NCBI GenBank assembly: GCA_023251275.1 | Contig: JAHEZC010000250.1 | Location: 1 to 5,091, forward strand | Source of the DNA: Parafilimonas sp. | Lineage (GTDB): Bacteria; Bacteroidota; Bacteroidia; Chitinophagales; Chitinophagaceae | Direction of reading: 5' to 3' | Length of the DNA stretch: 5,091 bases | Shown: piece by piece, positions 1 to 5,091 of the stretch | Layout: every line of letters begins with the position of its first letter | How positions within the stretch are numbered: the stretch's first letter is position 1 | Translations under genes and position numbers: made by a program | Notes under the pieces: model-generated | The model's database searches: none | Seen by the model: only the letters and a program-made list of their open reading frames with translations | Told to the model about the DNA's origin: nothing

Positions 1-99
1 GCTTGCATGCGGTGTGTTGTTATTAATGCCCACGCTTTGCGCGGTTGTCTTGGTAAGCAGTAAAATAACTGCGGCAAAAAGAATTATATATTTTCTCAT
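1..99 (-). CDS. Secreted fibre-like protein, paralog of the neighbouring S74 protein (partial, 5' end only)
   Basis: Only the first 33 codons are in the window; the frame is still open at the left edge. The start is the ATG at 99-97. The peptide begins MRKYIILFAAVILLLTKTTA, a standard signal peptide with a basic N-terminus, a hydrophobic core at about residues 5-15 and a likely signal peptidase I site after A20. It continues QSVGINNNTPHAS. This matches the start of the complete 580-residue protein encoded upstream at 25 of 33 residues, and by my count at 75 of 99 bases, so it is the start of a tandem paralog. The rest of the protein, presumably repeats and an S74 domain, is inferred from the paralog and not seen. 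No Shine-Dalgarno sequence precedes the ATG, as is usual in Bacteroidota. Confidence 0.85.
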   Translation of the reverse strand, partial: MRKYIILFAAVILLLTKTTAQSVGINNNTPHAS

Positions 100-116
100 A
101 GCAGGGAATTTTTGTA

Positions 117-147
117 CAAGGTAAAAGATTATTGATGCTTTTACAAA
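117..147 (-). promoter_or_regulatory. Possible Bacteroidota-type promoter for the left-edge paralog
   Basis: On the minus strand TTTG (147-144) is followed after 20 nt by TACCTTG (123-117), close to the Bacteroidota sigma-ABfr pattern of TTTG, 19-21 nt, TAnnTTTG; the -7 box is one base short of consensus. The TACCTTG box lies 17 nt upstream of the ATG, so the leader would be about 10 nt. A similar box (TATCTTG) sits at nearly the same distance before the paralogous gene, which supports conservation. Transcription starts are not observed, so this is tentative. Confidence 0.35.
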
Positions 148-171
148 AACTGCTTTTAAAATACACGCAAC

Positions 172-202
172 AAAAAAAACCATCTCCGGGATTGGGATAG
201 CT
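172..202 (-). terminator. Possible intrinsic terminator after the 580-aa S74 gene
   Basis: Read on the minus strand, AGCTATC can pair with GATGGTT (seven pairs, two of them G-U) around an 11-nt loop, and eight T residues follow. It lies about 45 nt past the stop codon of the S74 gene and before the start of the next paralog. The stem is weak, so termination may be partial. The core (CTCCGG next to a run of A on the plus strand) resembles the terminator-like element at 2054-2084. Confidence 0.45.
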
Positions 203-245
203 TTGATAAAAATGAATATTGGGAAACCTAACTATTGGCATTGCT

Positions 246-1988
246 TCATTTTGCAGCCAGCAAAGCTTCTACTTTTTCCAGTCTTTTTTGCAGTTCATCG
301 TTCATTTTCGCAAGTTCCTGTACTGCTTTTACCAGTGGCACCACAAATTGCCCATAAGCAAGGCTATAAGTTTGTTTGTTATTTTCAGGAACAATAACGC
401 CGTTAAAATCGTAGCTTGCTTCCTTAGCCGCTTTCTCTACTTCCTGTGCCACAAAACCGCTGTGACGTATGCTTTCGGATTTAGAAAAATCCTGCTGTTT
501 GGTTAATTTTGCCTTGTTAGGCACATCTCCCCGAATAAATTCATCATATTTTTTTGTCTGAAAATTATACACCACCGGTCTTAACCTCATAATAAAGTCA
601 AGCCCTTTTACTGTTTCGGTTATATTGGTTTTAAATCTTCCGTCTGAAGGGAAAGACCAATCCACCTGGCCTTCTATTACTGCAATAAATGCATCTCCGA
701 TACGCACTTTATTGCTGCCATTTACTACAGCATCGGCTCCAATAACAGTGGCGTTCATTAAATCTCCGCTTGACACATCAGCTCCTTTCCCGATAGCCGT
801 ATTATATTCGCCTGTTGTATTAGCTAAGAGCGCATAATAACCAAAAGCGGTATTTTCAGATCCCATTGTGTTGGAGTAAAGCGCCAAATAACCATTCCCG
901 GTATTAAGACTACCTGTTGTATTATTATAAAGGGCCTGATAACCAGTGGCAGTGTTGTATAATCCGGTGGTGTTTGAATAAAGCGCCTGGTTGCCATTAC
1001 CGGTATTGCTATGCCCGCTTGTATTGGAATAAAGCGCCTGGCGACCCGTTGCAGAATTGCCATAACCTGATACGTTTGAATACAAGGCTTTTGAGCCGAT
1101 TGCGGTATTGCCGGTGGCATCGGCGCCGGCTGATACTCCTAATCCATTATTAAATAAAGCCGAATCTCCGATTGCAACTAAATTACTTTGGAAGGTAGAG
1201 CTTTGCAAAGCCCATAAACCAACAGCAACATTGGAATACCCGGTGGTGTTTGCATTTAAGGCGCCTACACCGTTTGCAGTATTTCCTGATCCTGTTGTAT
1301 TGGAAAAAAGTGAATTTACACCACTTGTTGTGTTCAGCGATCCTGTTGTGTTTGATAAAAGCGTATTTGATCCTGTGGCAGTATTGGAATTGCCGCTAAT
1401 ATTGCCGCTTAAAGAAGAACCACCCGTTGCCGTATTGTAACTGCCATTCGTATTGGATGAAAGCGATCCTGTACCAGTTGCCGTATTGGTGTTACCTGTT
1501 GTATTTGCATTAAGCGCTTTAGTACCGATAGCAACATTGTATGCCCCTGATGTATTGTTTTGGCCTGCACCATAGCCCAATGCAACCTCACTGTTGGAGA
1601 CGTTAAGCTCTCCCGCCCATACATTGTTTAGCCTGAAACGCAGCGGCTGCACATCGGTAGTGCCGATAAATTGGGTGACTGGGTTGATACCTGCATTGCC
1701 GGTTAAATTCCATGCATTGTTTGCAGCGCCGATCTGCTGCCATGAAGACCCATTATTGTACCAGAAACTGTTGGATGTACTGTCAAAAACCAGCAAACCT
1801 TTTGCCGGGCTTGCTATAGCCAACCGCTGTGCCTGCGTTAAACGTGGAATGAGCACGCCTTTGGTAGTACTCGTTACATCGAGTGCTGCACTTGCATGGG
1901 GAGTGTTGTTGTTAATGCCTACACTTTGTGCATTTGTTTTTGTGAGCAGCATAATTATTACTGCAAGGAGGAGTACATATTTTTTCAT
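246..1988 (-). CDS. Secreted tail-fibre-like protein with head repeats and a peptidase S74 self-cleaving chaperone domain
   Basis: This 580-residue protein has five visible parts. Residues 1-20 form a signal peptide (MKKYVLLLAVIIMLLTKTNA, likely cut before Q21). Residues 21-90 are a module frequent in secreted Bacteroidota proteins, with SVGINNNTPHASAALDV, GVLIPR and FWYNNGSSWQQI. Residues 158-402 hold fourteen Asn/Thr/Gly-rich units of 17 residues, pattern ALYSNTTGxxNTAxGxx, recalling YadA-type head folds. Residues about 445-560 are a peptidase S74 intramolecular chaperone domain with SDGRFKTNI, GLDFIMRLRPVVYNF and GFVAQEVEKA. Residues about 553-578 look like a coiled coil. In endosialidases and MYRF this domain trimerises and cuts just before the Ser of SDxxxK; S448 and K453 keep the spacing, so cleavage before S448 is predicted. 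The signal peptide implies export, which argues against a cytoplasm-assembled phage or eCIS fibre. No type IX sorting domain is seen. The ligand is unknown. Confidence 0.93.
   Translation of the reverse strand: MKKYVLLLAVIIMLLTKTNAQSVGINNNTPHASAALDVTSTTKGVLIPRLTQAQRLAIASPAKGLLVFDSTSNSFWYNNGSSWQQIGAANNAWNLTGNAGINPVTQFIGTTDVQPLRFRLNNVWAGELNVSNSEVALGYGAGQNNTSGAYNVAIGTKALNANTTGNTNTATGTGSLSSNTNGSYNTATGGSSLSGNISGNSNTATGSNTLLSNTTGSLNTTSGVNSLFSNTTGSGNTANGVGALNANTTGYSNVAVGLWALQSSTFQSNLVAIGDSALFNNGLGVSAGADATGNTAIGSKALYSNVSGYGNSATGRQALYSNTSGHSNTGNGNQALYSNTTGLYNTATGYQALYNNTTGSLNTGNGYLALYSNTMGSENTAFGYYALLANTTGEYNTAIGKGADVSSGDLMNATVIGADAVVNGSNKVRIGDAFIAVIEGQVDWSFPSDGRFKTNITETVKGLDFIMRLRPVVYNFQTKKYDEFIRGDVPNKAKLTKQQDFSKSESIRHSGFVAQEVEKAAKEASYDFNGVIVPENNKQTYSLAYGQFVVPLVKAVQELAKMNDELQKRLEKVEALLAAK
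783..1517 (-). repeat. Fourteen in-frame 51-nt coding repeats (17 residues each) in the S74 fibre gene
   Basis: The repeats cover residues 158-402. Each unit starts with (A/S/T)L, then S/N-rich NTTG or similar, then NTAxG. Units 1-6 (158-259) and 9-14 (301-402) keep the 17-residue period exactly. Unit 7 (260-276) is divergent but the right length, and unit 8 (277-300) is 24 residues because of a 7-residue insertion around GVSAGAD. The units resemble one another clearly but are not identical in DNA, so they are old coding repeats and not a recent expansion. Confidence 0.9.
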
Positions 1989-2005
1989 GAGACTTAATTT
2001 GTCGA

Positions 2006-2038
2006 CAAGATAGAAAATTATGAATACACTGATGGAAA
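2006..2038 (-). promoter_or_regulatory. Possible weak promoter for the 580-aa S74 gene
   Basis: On the minus strand a TATCTTG box (2012-2006) lies 17 nt before the ATG, the same distance as TACCTTG before the paralog. The upstream box would be TTTC (2038-2035), one base off TTTG, with a slightly long 22-nt spacer. The case rests mainly on conservation between the two paralog leaders. A separate promoter is expected because a terminator-like hairpin lies upstream. Confidence 0.25.
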
Positions 2039-2053
2039 AAAGTAAGCATCAAT

Positions 2054-2084
2054 AAAAAAGCCCTCTCCGGTTTTGAACAGGCTT
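2054..2084 (-). terminator. Probable intrinsic terminator closing the ATPase operon
   Basis: On the minus strand AAGCCT can pair with GGGCTT (five Watson-Crick pairs plus one T-G pair) and runs directly into a tract of six T. It starts about 58 nt past the ATPase stop codon and lies before the start of the S74 gene. It therefore probably separates the injection-system operon from the secreted-fibre genes. The loop is fairly long (about 15 nt), which lowers certainty. Confidence 0.55.
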
Positions 2085-2142
2085 GTTTATTTCACTTGAA
2101 ATTTCCTAAACAAAAAGTAAATTTTTTCTCACAAAATGAATG

Positions 2143-3498
2143 CTATAATGTTTTTTCTTCTTTCATATATTCCCTGCGAATACCTTCAATCAAATGGTTG
2201 CCTTGAATAGTGTCGCTTTTAGCAGCATAACATTGCAGGGTTGCATATTGAACAGCATTTAATATGGCAGCTCCGCTTAATTCATATTTCATCGCAATAT
2301 TGTGCAGGTCAATTGAGTTGTCTATAGCCAAACCAAAAGGCAGTGATTTTTGCCATAATGATAACCGTTCATTGAAATTTGGCATCGGGAAATGCACCAA
2401 TGCATGAAAGCGGCGTATAAAAGCCTCATCGAGATTGTTTTTAAAATTAGAAGCGAGGATTAAAAGACCGGCATAATCCTCCACGCGCTGCAATAAATAA
2501 CTCACTTCCTGGTTGGCATATTTATCATGTGAACTTTGCACATTGGTGCGTTTCCCGAATAAAGCATCTGCCTCATCAAAAAATAGGATCCAGTTTTTTG
2601 ATTCCGCTTTTTTGAAAACACTTTCTAAATTCTTTTCTGTTTCACCAATATATTTGGAAACTATTTGTGACAGATCAATGCGATAGACATCTTTTTCAAA
2701 CTGTTTGCCTAACAATGTAGCCGTCAAAGTCTTACCGGTACCTGAAGGACCAAAGAATAAAACCCTGTAACCTGGCTTTATTTTCCGTTTCAATGTTTCA
2801 TCCTCATATAGAAGATGATGATGCTGTAACCAGGTCTTAATATCATTTACCTGTTGCTCTGTTTGCGGATGCAGAACAGCATCTTCCCAAAGCATAGTGG
2901 TAGTAATACGTTTGGCTGGAAAATCGAGGCCAAAACGCGGCGCTGATTCTTTGCCCAGTAAAATTTTATCGAGCCAGTCGGTTGCAATAATTATTCTGCC
3001 GCTCATAAAAGGTTCGCCTTCTTTCACCGGCTCGATCCACAATATATTCTGACGATAAAAAAAATGTTTCTCTGAAAATATCTGCCGTACCCCAAGCCTG
3101 CGTTCAATATCATTGCCTGCTAAAATGAACTGTGCGGTTTCTCCGGTAGGCAACATACTTCTGTGGTTTTCGGCTTTCACACCGCCGAACTCAGCAAAAT
3201 CGCCACCGTTGGGTAAATGCTCGGCAATGATAGATTCAAAAAAGTTGGGTTGTATGTGGGGTACGATTGCAAGCATTAAAATGATCCATTCGTTTTCATT
3301 TTCTATTTGAGGAATGTATCGTGTTATTTCCTCATTAATAAGGTATCCATTAAAATTTTCCTGCACCCAATGATGAAAATGGACATATTGCCCATTAAAA
3401 TGTGTTAAGATGCGGTGAATGATAATTTTCTTTAAATCAATCAGTCCCTGTTCAATAGCGGAAAATGTATTGACAGTTTGATGCAAAGGGTAAATCAT
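2143..3498 (-). CDS. AAA+ ATPase of the contractile injection system type
   Basis: The protein is 451 residues from the chosen ATG at 3498. The C-terminal half is a complete classic AAA module: Walker A GPSGTGKT (250-257), pore-loop motif KYIGE (282-286), Walker B ILFFDEAD (304-311), sensor 1 at ASN (349-351) and a paired arginine finger in AFIRRF (359-364). The N-terminal part includes FGGVKAENHRSMLPTGETAQ (about 104-123), which resembles the N-domain I associate with ATPases in eCIS loci (Afp15/Pvc15-like). There the ATPase is a conserved cytoplasmic factor needed for particle assembly or cargo loading; its exact substrate is unsettled. The DUF4157 gene ends 17 nt upstream, so the two are probably co-transcribed. 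An in-frame ATG at 3552 would add 18 residues and overlap that gene by 37 nt. I prefer 3498 because the added residues look like read-through of the neighbour's 3' end. No Shine-Dalgarno sequence is seen at either start. Confidence 0.9.
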   Translation of the reverse strand: MIYPLHQTVNTFSAIEQGLIDLKKIIIHRILTHFNGQYVHFHHWVQENFNGYLINEEITRYIPQIENENEWIILMLAIVPHIQPNFFESIIAEHLPNGGDFAEFGGVKAENHRSMLPTGETAQFILAGNDIERRLGVRQIFSEKHFFYRQNILWIEPVKEGEPFMSGRIIIATDWLDKILLGKESAPRFGLDFPAKRITTTMLWEDAVLHPQTEQQVNDIKTWLQHHHLLYEDETLKRKIKPGYRVLFFGPSGTGKTLTATLLGKQFEKDVYRIDLSQIVSKYIGETEKNLESVFKKAESKNWILFFDEADALFGKRTNVQSSHDKYANQEVSYLLQRVEDYAGLLILASNFKNNLDEAFIRRFHALVHFPMPNFNERLSLWQKSLPFGLAIDNSIDLHNIAMKYELSGAAILNAVQYATLQCYAAKSDTIQGNHLIEGIRREYMKEEKTL

Positions 3499-3515
3499 GC
3501 GTAAATTTAATTCAT

Positions 3516-4787
3516 TTAATCGGTAACTGCATCCGTTTGGGGGTCGGGACAATTACAGGTCACCGGAAAGATATTTGCACCGTTTGCATCAAGCGCTGCA
3601 CTGGCCGCATCTGATCTTGCCTTGCGTGCTGATTCAATATTATCATGAATTTGCTGCGTATATGCGTCTAATCCGCCGGCGCATCCGCGGTAAGTATAAG
3701 GAGTCCTAACTGTACCTCGGTATGTGTTGAACGCAGCTACATGCTGCTGCTCATGTGCTCTTAATGTTGTATTAATAAAGTTTTGTACGGCCCTTTGTTC
3801 ACATTCATTTAAGCCGGAAGGCACGGTCGGCAAAGTAATTTGCGGATTTGTAGTGAAAACGGAAACCACAGTACCTGTATTGGTGACGCAATCTTCTCCG
3901 GAACAATCAGCGCAATTGCTGCCGGCAGAGGATGAACCCGGTGCGGTATAGGAATTACCATAATTGGCATCGGTGAACCCTTGTACCGACACGCCATTGC
4001 AGTCGGCAAAATGTCTTGTATTCTGATTTACGACATCCCTTTGTGAAAAAGTTGGAATAGCCATCCTTCCCTCGTCTTCTTTTTCAGGATCAGTTTTGCG
4101 GCTTACTGCATTTTCAGGATTTTGCTGTATCACATGTGTAAGCTCATGCGCCATTAATCTTTTTCCTTCCCCTGATTCAATGTTATACTGCCCTTCATTA
4201 AAAACAATATTATTTCCAATTGTATATGCTTTGGCATTAACCCCCTTTGCAGAATCATTGGCTTCTTTATCTGTATGGATTTTTACACCTGAAAAATCAA
4301 AACCCATTTTGGATGAAAAAAATTGTTGTGCTTTTTTGGGCAATGAATTGCCCTTACCATTTAATGAATGGATGTATGATGAAGTATTACCGGCAGTTGA
4401 ATTTGCTGACGGTGCTGCCTTTTTTTTCTGCAGTTTCTCTTCTTCTTTCTTCTCAGTTGCCCTATGCAATTTTTTATCTTCTTCTTTTTTATCTTCCATT
4501 CTATTTAATTTTTCTTCCTCTTTTTTTTCAGGCTGGCGCTGCAGTTTTTTATCTTCTTCTTTTTTATCTGTCATGCGATGTACTTTCTTATCCTCCTCTT
4601 CGCATTTCTCACATTTACGGTGGACAGACTGTGCAGGCATAAAAGCATTTGCCGGTTTAAAAAAAGGTTCGCGTGAAGATTCACCAAAAAAAGAATGTTC
4701 CTGTTGGTTATCTTTTTTAAACGTTGCGGCTTCTCTTGTTGCAGTAGAGCGGCGACGGTAATAGCGGCGTATGTGGGATGATTGCAT
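3516..4787 (-). CDS. DUF4157 (eCIS core) protein with a second HExxH C-terminal domain
   Basis: The protein is 423 residues with no signal peptide. Residues 1-58 are basic and Ser-rich. A CxxC pair (C59, C62) opens a Lys/Glu-rich linker (about 62-123) containing two 25-residue repeats. Residues 149-222 form the DUF4157/eCIS-core domain: LPKKAQQFF, MGFDFSGVKIHTD, NAKAYTIGNNIVFNEG and MAHELTHVIQQ, with the metal-binding-like H214-E215-H218. The C-terminal region (about 250-423) has eight cysteines (263, 292, 295, 300, 328, 369, 411, 413) and a second motif, AHEQQH (H345, E346, H349). DUF4157 proteins are typical of eCIS loci, often as the N-terminal part of cargo toxins, so a role as cargo or a cargo-linked protease is reasonable but inferred. 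I do not recognise the C-terminal domain with certainty; the HEQQH context recalls DUF922-like secreted zinc proteases. The gene starts 13 nt after the upstream stop and is followed by the ATPase after 17 nt. Confidence 0.92.
   Translation of the reverse strand: MQSSHIRRYYRRRSTATREAATFKKDNQQEHSFFGESSREPFFKPANAFMPAQSVHRKCEKCEEEDKKVHRMTDKKEEDKKLQRQPEKKEEEKLNRMEDKKEEDKKLHRATEKKEEEKLQKKKAAPSANSTAGNTSSYIHSLNGKGNSLPKKAQQFFSSKMGFDFSGVKIHTDKEANDSAKGVNAKAYTIGNNIVFNEGQYNIESGEGKRLMAHELTHVIQQNPENAVSRKTDPEKEDEGRMAIPTFSQRDVVNQNTRHFADCNGVSVQGFTDANYGNSYTAPGSSSAGSNCADCSGEDCVTNTGTVVSVFTTNPQITLPTVPSGLNECEQRAVQNFINTTLRAHEQQHVAAFNTYRGTVRTPYTYRGCAGGLDAYTQQIHDNIESARKARSDAASAALDANGANIFPVTCNCPDPQTDAVTD
4428..4577 (-). 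repeat. Two tandem 75-nt coding repeats in the charged linker of the DUF4157 gene
   Basis: Residues 71-95 (RMTDKKEEDKKLQRQPEKK and on) and 96-120 (RMEDKKEEDKKLHRATEKK and on) are 25-residue units identical at 20 of 25 positions. Within each, a 12-13 residue subunit KKEE(D/E)xK(L) also repeats. At the DNA level a 25-nt stretch is perfectly repeated at 4470-4494 and 4545-4569, exactly 75 nt apart, which suggests a fairly recent unit duplication. Confidence 0.88.
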
Positions 4788-4800
4788 AATCGTTTAAATT

Positions 4801-5091
4801 TTAGAAAGTATATGTGGCACTATTTAGTTTATGTTTTAAATCTGCAGCTTTTGCTAATTGAGGTGCAGTAGGTTGTGGAATTGGGTCACCTGGCAGAGGC
4901 ACTTCATCAAACTCTCTGTTAAGTGATCCGAAAATTTCCTGTTCAATAGCTTTTTCCATTTGCCGAACATTTGTATATCCACTACCCGGTTGATGCTTAC
5001 GTAGAATATCTACAATTGCTTTTGTAACGCCGGTAATATTAACGAACATAGATTCTAATCCTGCATCCCTTATCACTTCATTTATATTGAA
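4801..5091 (-). CDS. Unrecognised protein, C-terminal part (partial, 5' end beyond the window)
   Basis: The frame is open to the right edge, giving 96 visible residues before the TAA at 4803-4801. The first residues in view read FNINEVIRDAGLES, so the gene most likely begins outside the window. A GTG at 5076 or an ATG at 5049 could also start a protein of 91 or 82 residues, but nothing marks either as a start. Visible features are a probably helical stretch (GVTKAIVDILRKHQPGSG and VRQMEKAIEQEIFGSL), a proline-rich segment VPLPGDPIPQPTAPQ, and a short basic C-terminal tail ending ATYTF. There is no signal peptide or membrane segment in the visible part. I do not recognise the family. Its stop lies 13 nt before the DUF4157 start, so it is probably in the same operon and may be an eCIS structural or accessory component. 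Confidence 0.7.
   Translation of the reverse strand, partial: FNINEVIRDAGLESMFVNITGVTKAIVDILRKHQPGSGYTNVRQMEKAIEQEIFGSLNREFDEVPLPGDPIPQPTAPQLAKAADLKHKLNSATYTF

Noticed and set aside
23..241. Minus-strand small frame across the left intergenic region
   Set aside because: It runs out of frame into the clear signal-peptide coding start at 99-1 and crosses the terminator-like and promoter-like sequences; composition is not protein-like.
783..1517. Regular 51-nt spaced repeats that could suggest a CRISPR array or non-coding satellite
   Set aside because: The period is a whole number of codons, the long frame is unbroken through it, and the units are degenerate at the DNA level but conserved as protein, so they are coding repeats.
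246..1988. S74 protein as the tail fibre of the neighbouring injection system
   Set aside because: It has a signal peptide and lies beyond a terminator-like hairpin with its own paralog, whereas eCIS particles assemble in the cytoplasm. A link is not excluded but the sequence does not support it.
1594..2013. Plus-strand frame of 139 codons
   Set aside because: It is antisense to the well-supported N-terminal region of the S74 protein and shows no family motif.
4247..4642. Plus-strand frame that looks like a membrane protein
   Set aside because: Another antisense shadow of the same Lys/Glu-rich DNA, with no independent motif or start signal.
4096..4761. Plus-strand open frame of 221 codons rich in Phe, Ser and Leu
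   Set aside because: It is antisense to the Lys/Glu-rich linker and DUF4157 domain; AAA/GAA codons read in reverse give TTT/TTC, producing a false hydrophobic protein.

Overview
The window looks like part of a Bacteroidota chromosome, probably from the Chitinophagaceae or a related group. The evidence is the moderately AT-rich DNA, starts without a Shine-Dalgarno sequence, and secreted proteins with the N-terminal motif VGINNNTPHASAALDV that is common in that phylum. The taxon is inferred from protein style, not from a marker gene. Every supported gene lies on the minus strand, so transcription runs from high to low coordinates.

Right half (about 5091 down to 2143): three closely packed genes that look like one operon and probably the 3' end of an extracellular contractile injection system (eCIS) locus. 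In order of transcription they are the C-terminal part of an unrecognised protein cut by the window edge, a 423-residue DUF4157/eCIS-core protein with the hallmark HELTHVIQQ motif, and an AAA+ ATPase of the eCIS-associated type. Gaps are only 13 and 17 nt, and a probable intrinsic terminator follows the ATPase gene. The DUF4157 protein is unusual: it carries a second HExxH motif in a cysteine-rich C-terminal domain, and a Lys/Glu-rich linker built from a 25-residue unit present twice.

Left half (1988 down to 1): two tandem paralogous genes for secreted, fibre-like proteins. The complete one (580 aa) has a signal peptide, a Bacteroidota-type N-terminal module, fourteen 17-residue head-like repeats, a peptidase S74 self-cleaving chaperone domain with an intact Ser/Lys pair, and a short C-terminal coiled coil. 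The second copy is cut by the left edge, leaving 33 codons that match the first copy at 25 of 33 residues. The duplication seems to include the upstream leader and terminator-like DNA.

Functional picture: in eCIS loci the ATPase is a conserved accessory factor needed for assembly or loading, and DUF4157 proteins are characteristic cargo or toxin-associated components. The sheath, tube and baseplate genes would be expected beyond the right edge but are not visible here. The S74 proteins have signal peptides and are separated by a terminator, so they are more likely an independent secreted surface-fibre pair than the tail fibres of the particle. There is no gene-free stretch over 300 bases; the two intergenic gaps (100-245 and 1989-2142) are described as regulatory features.
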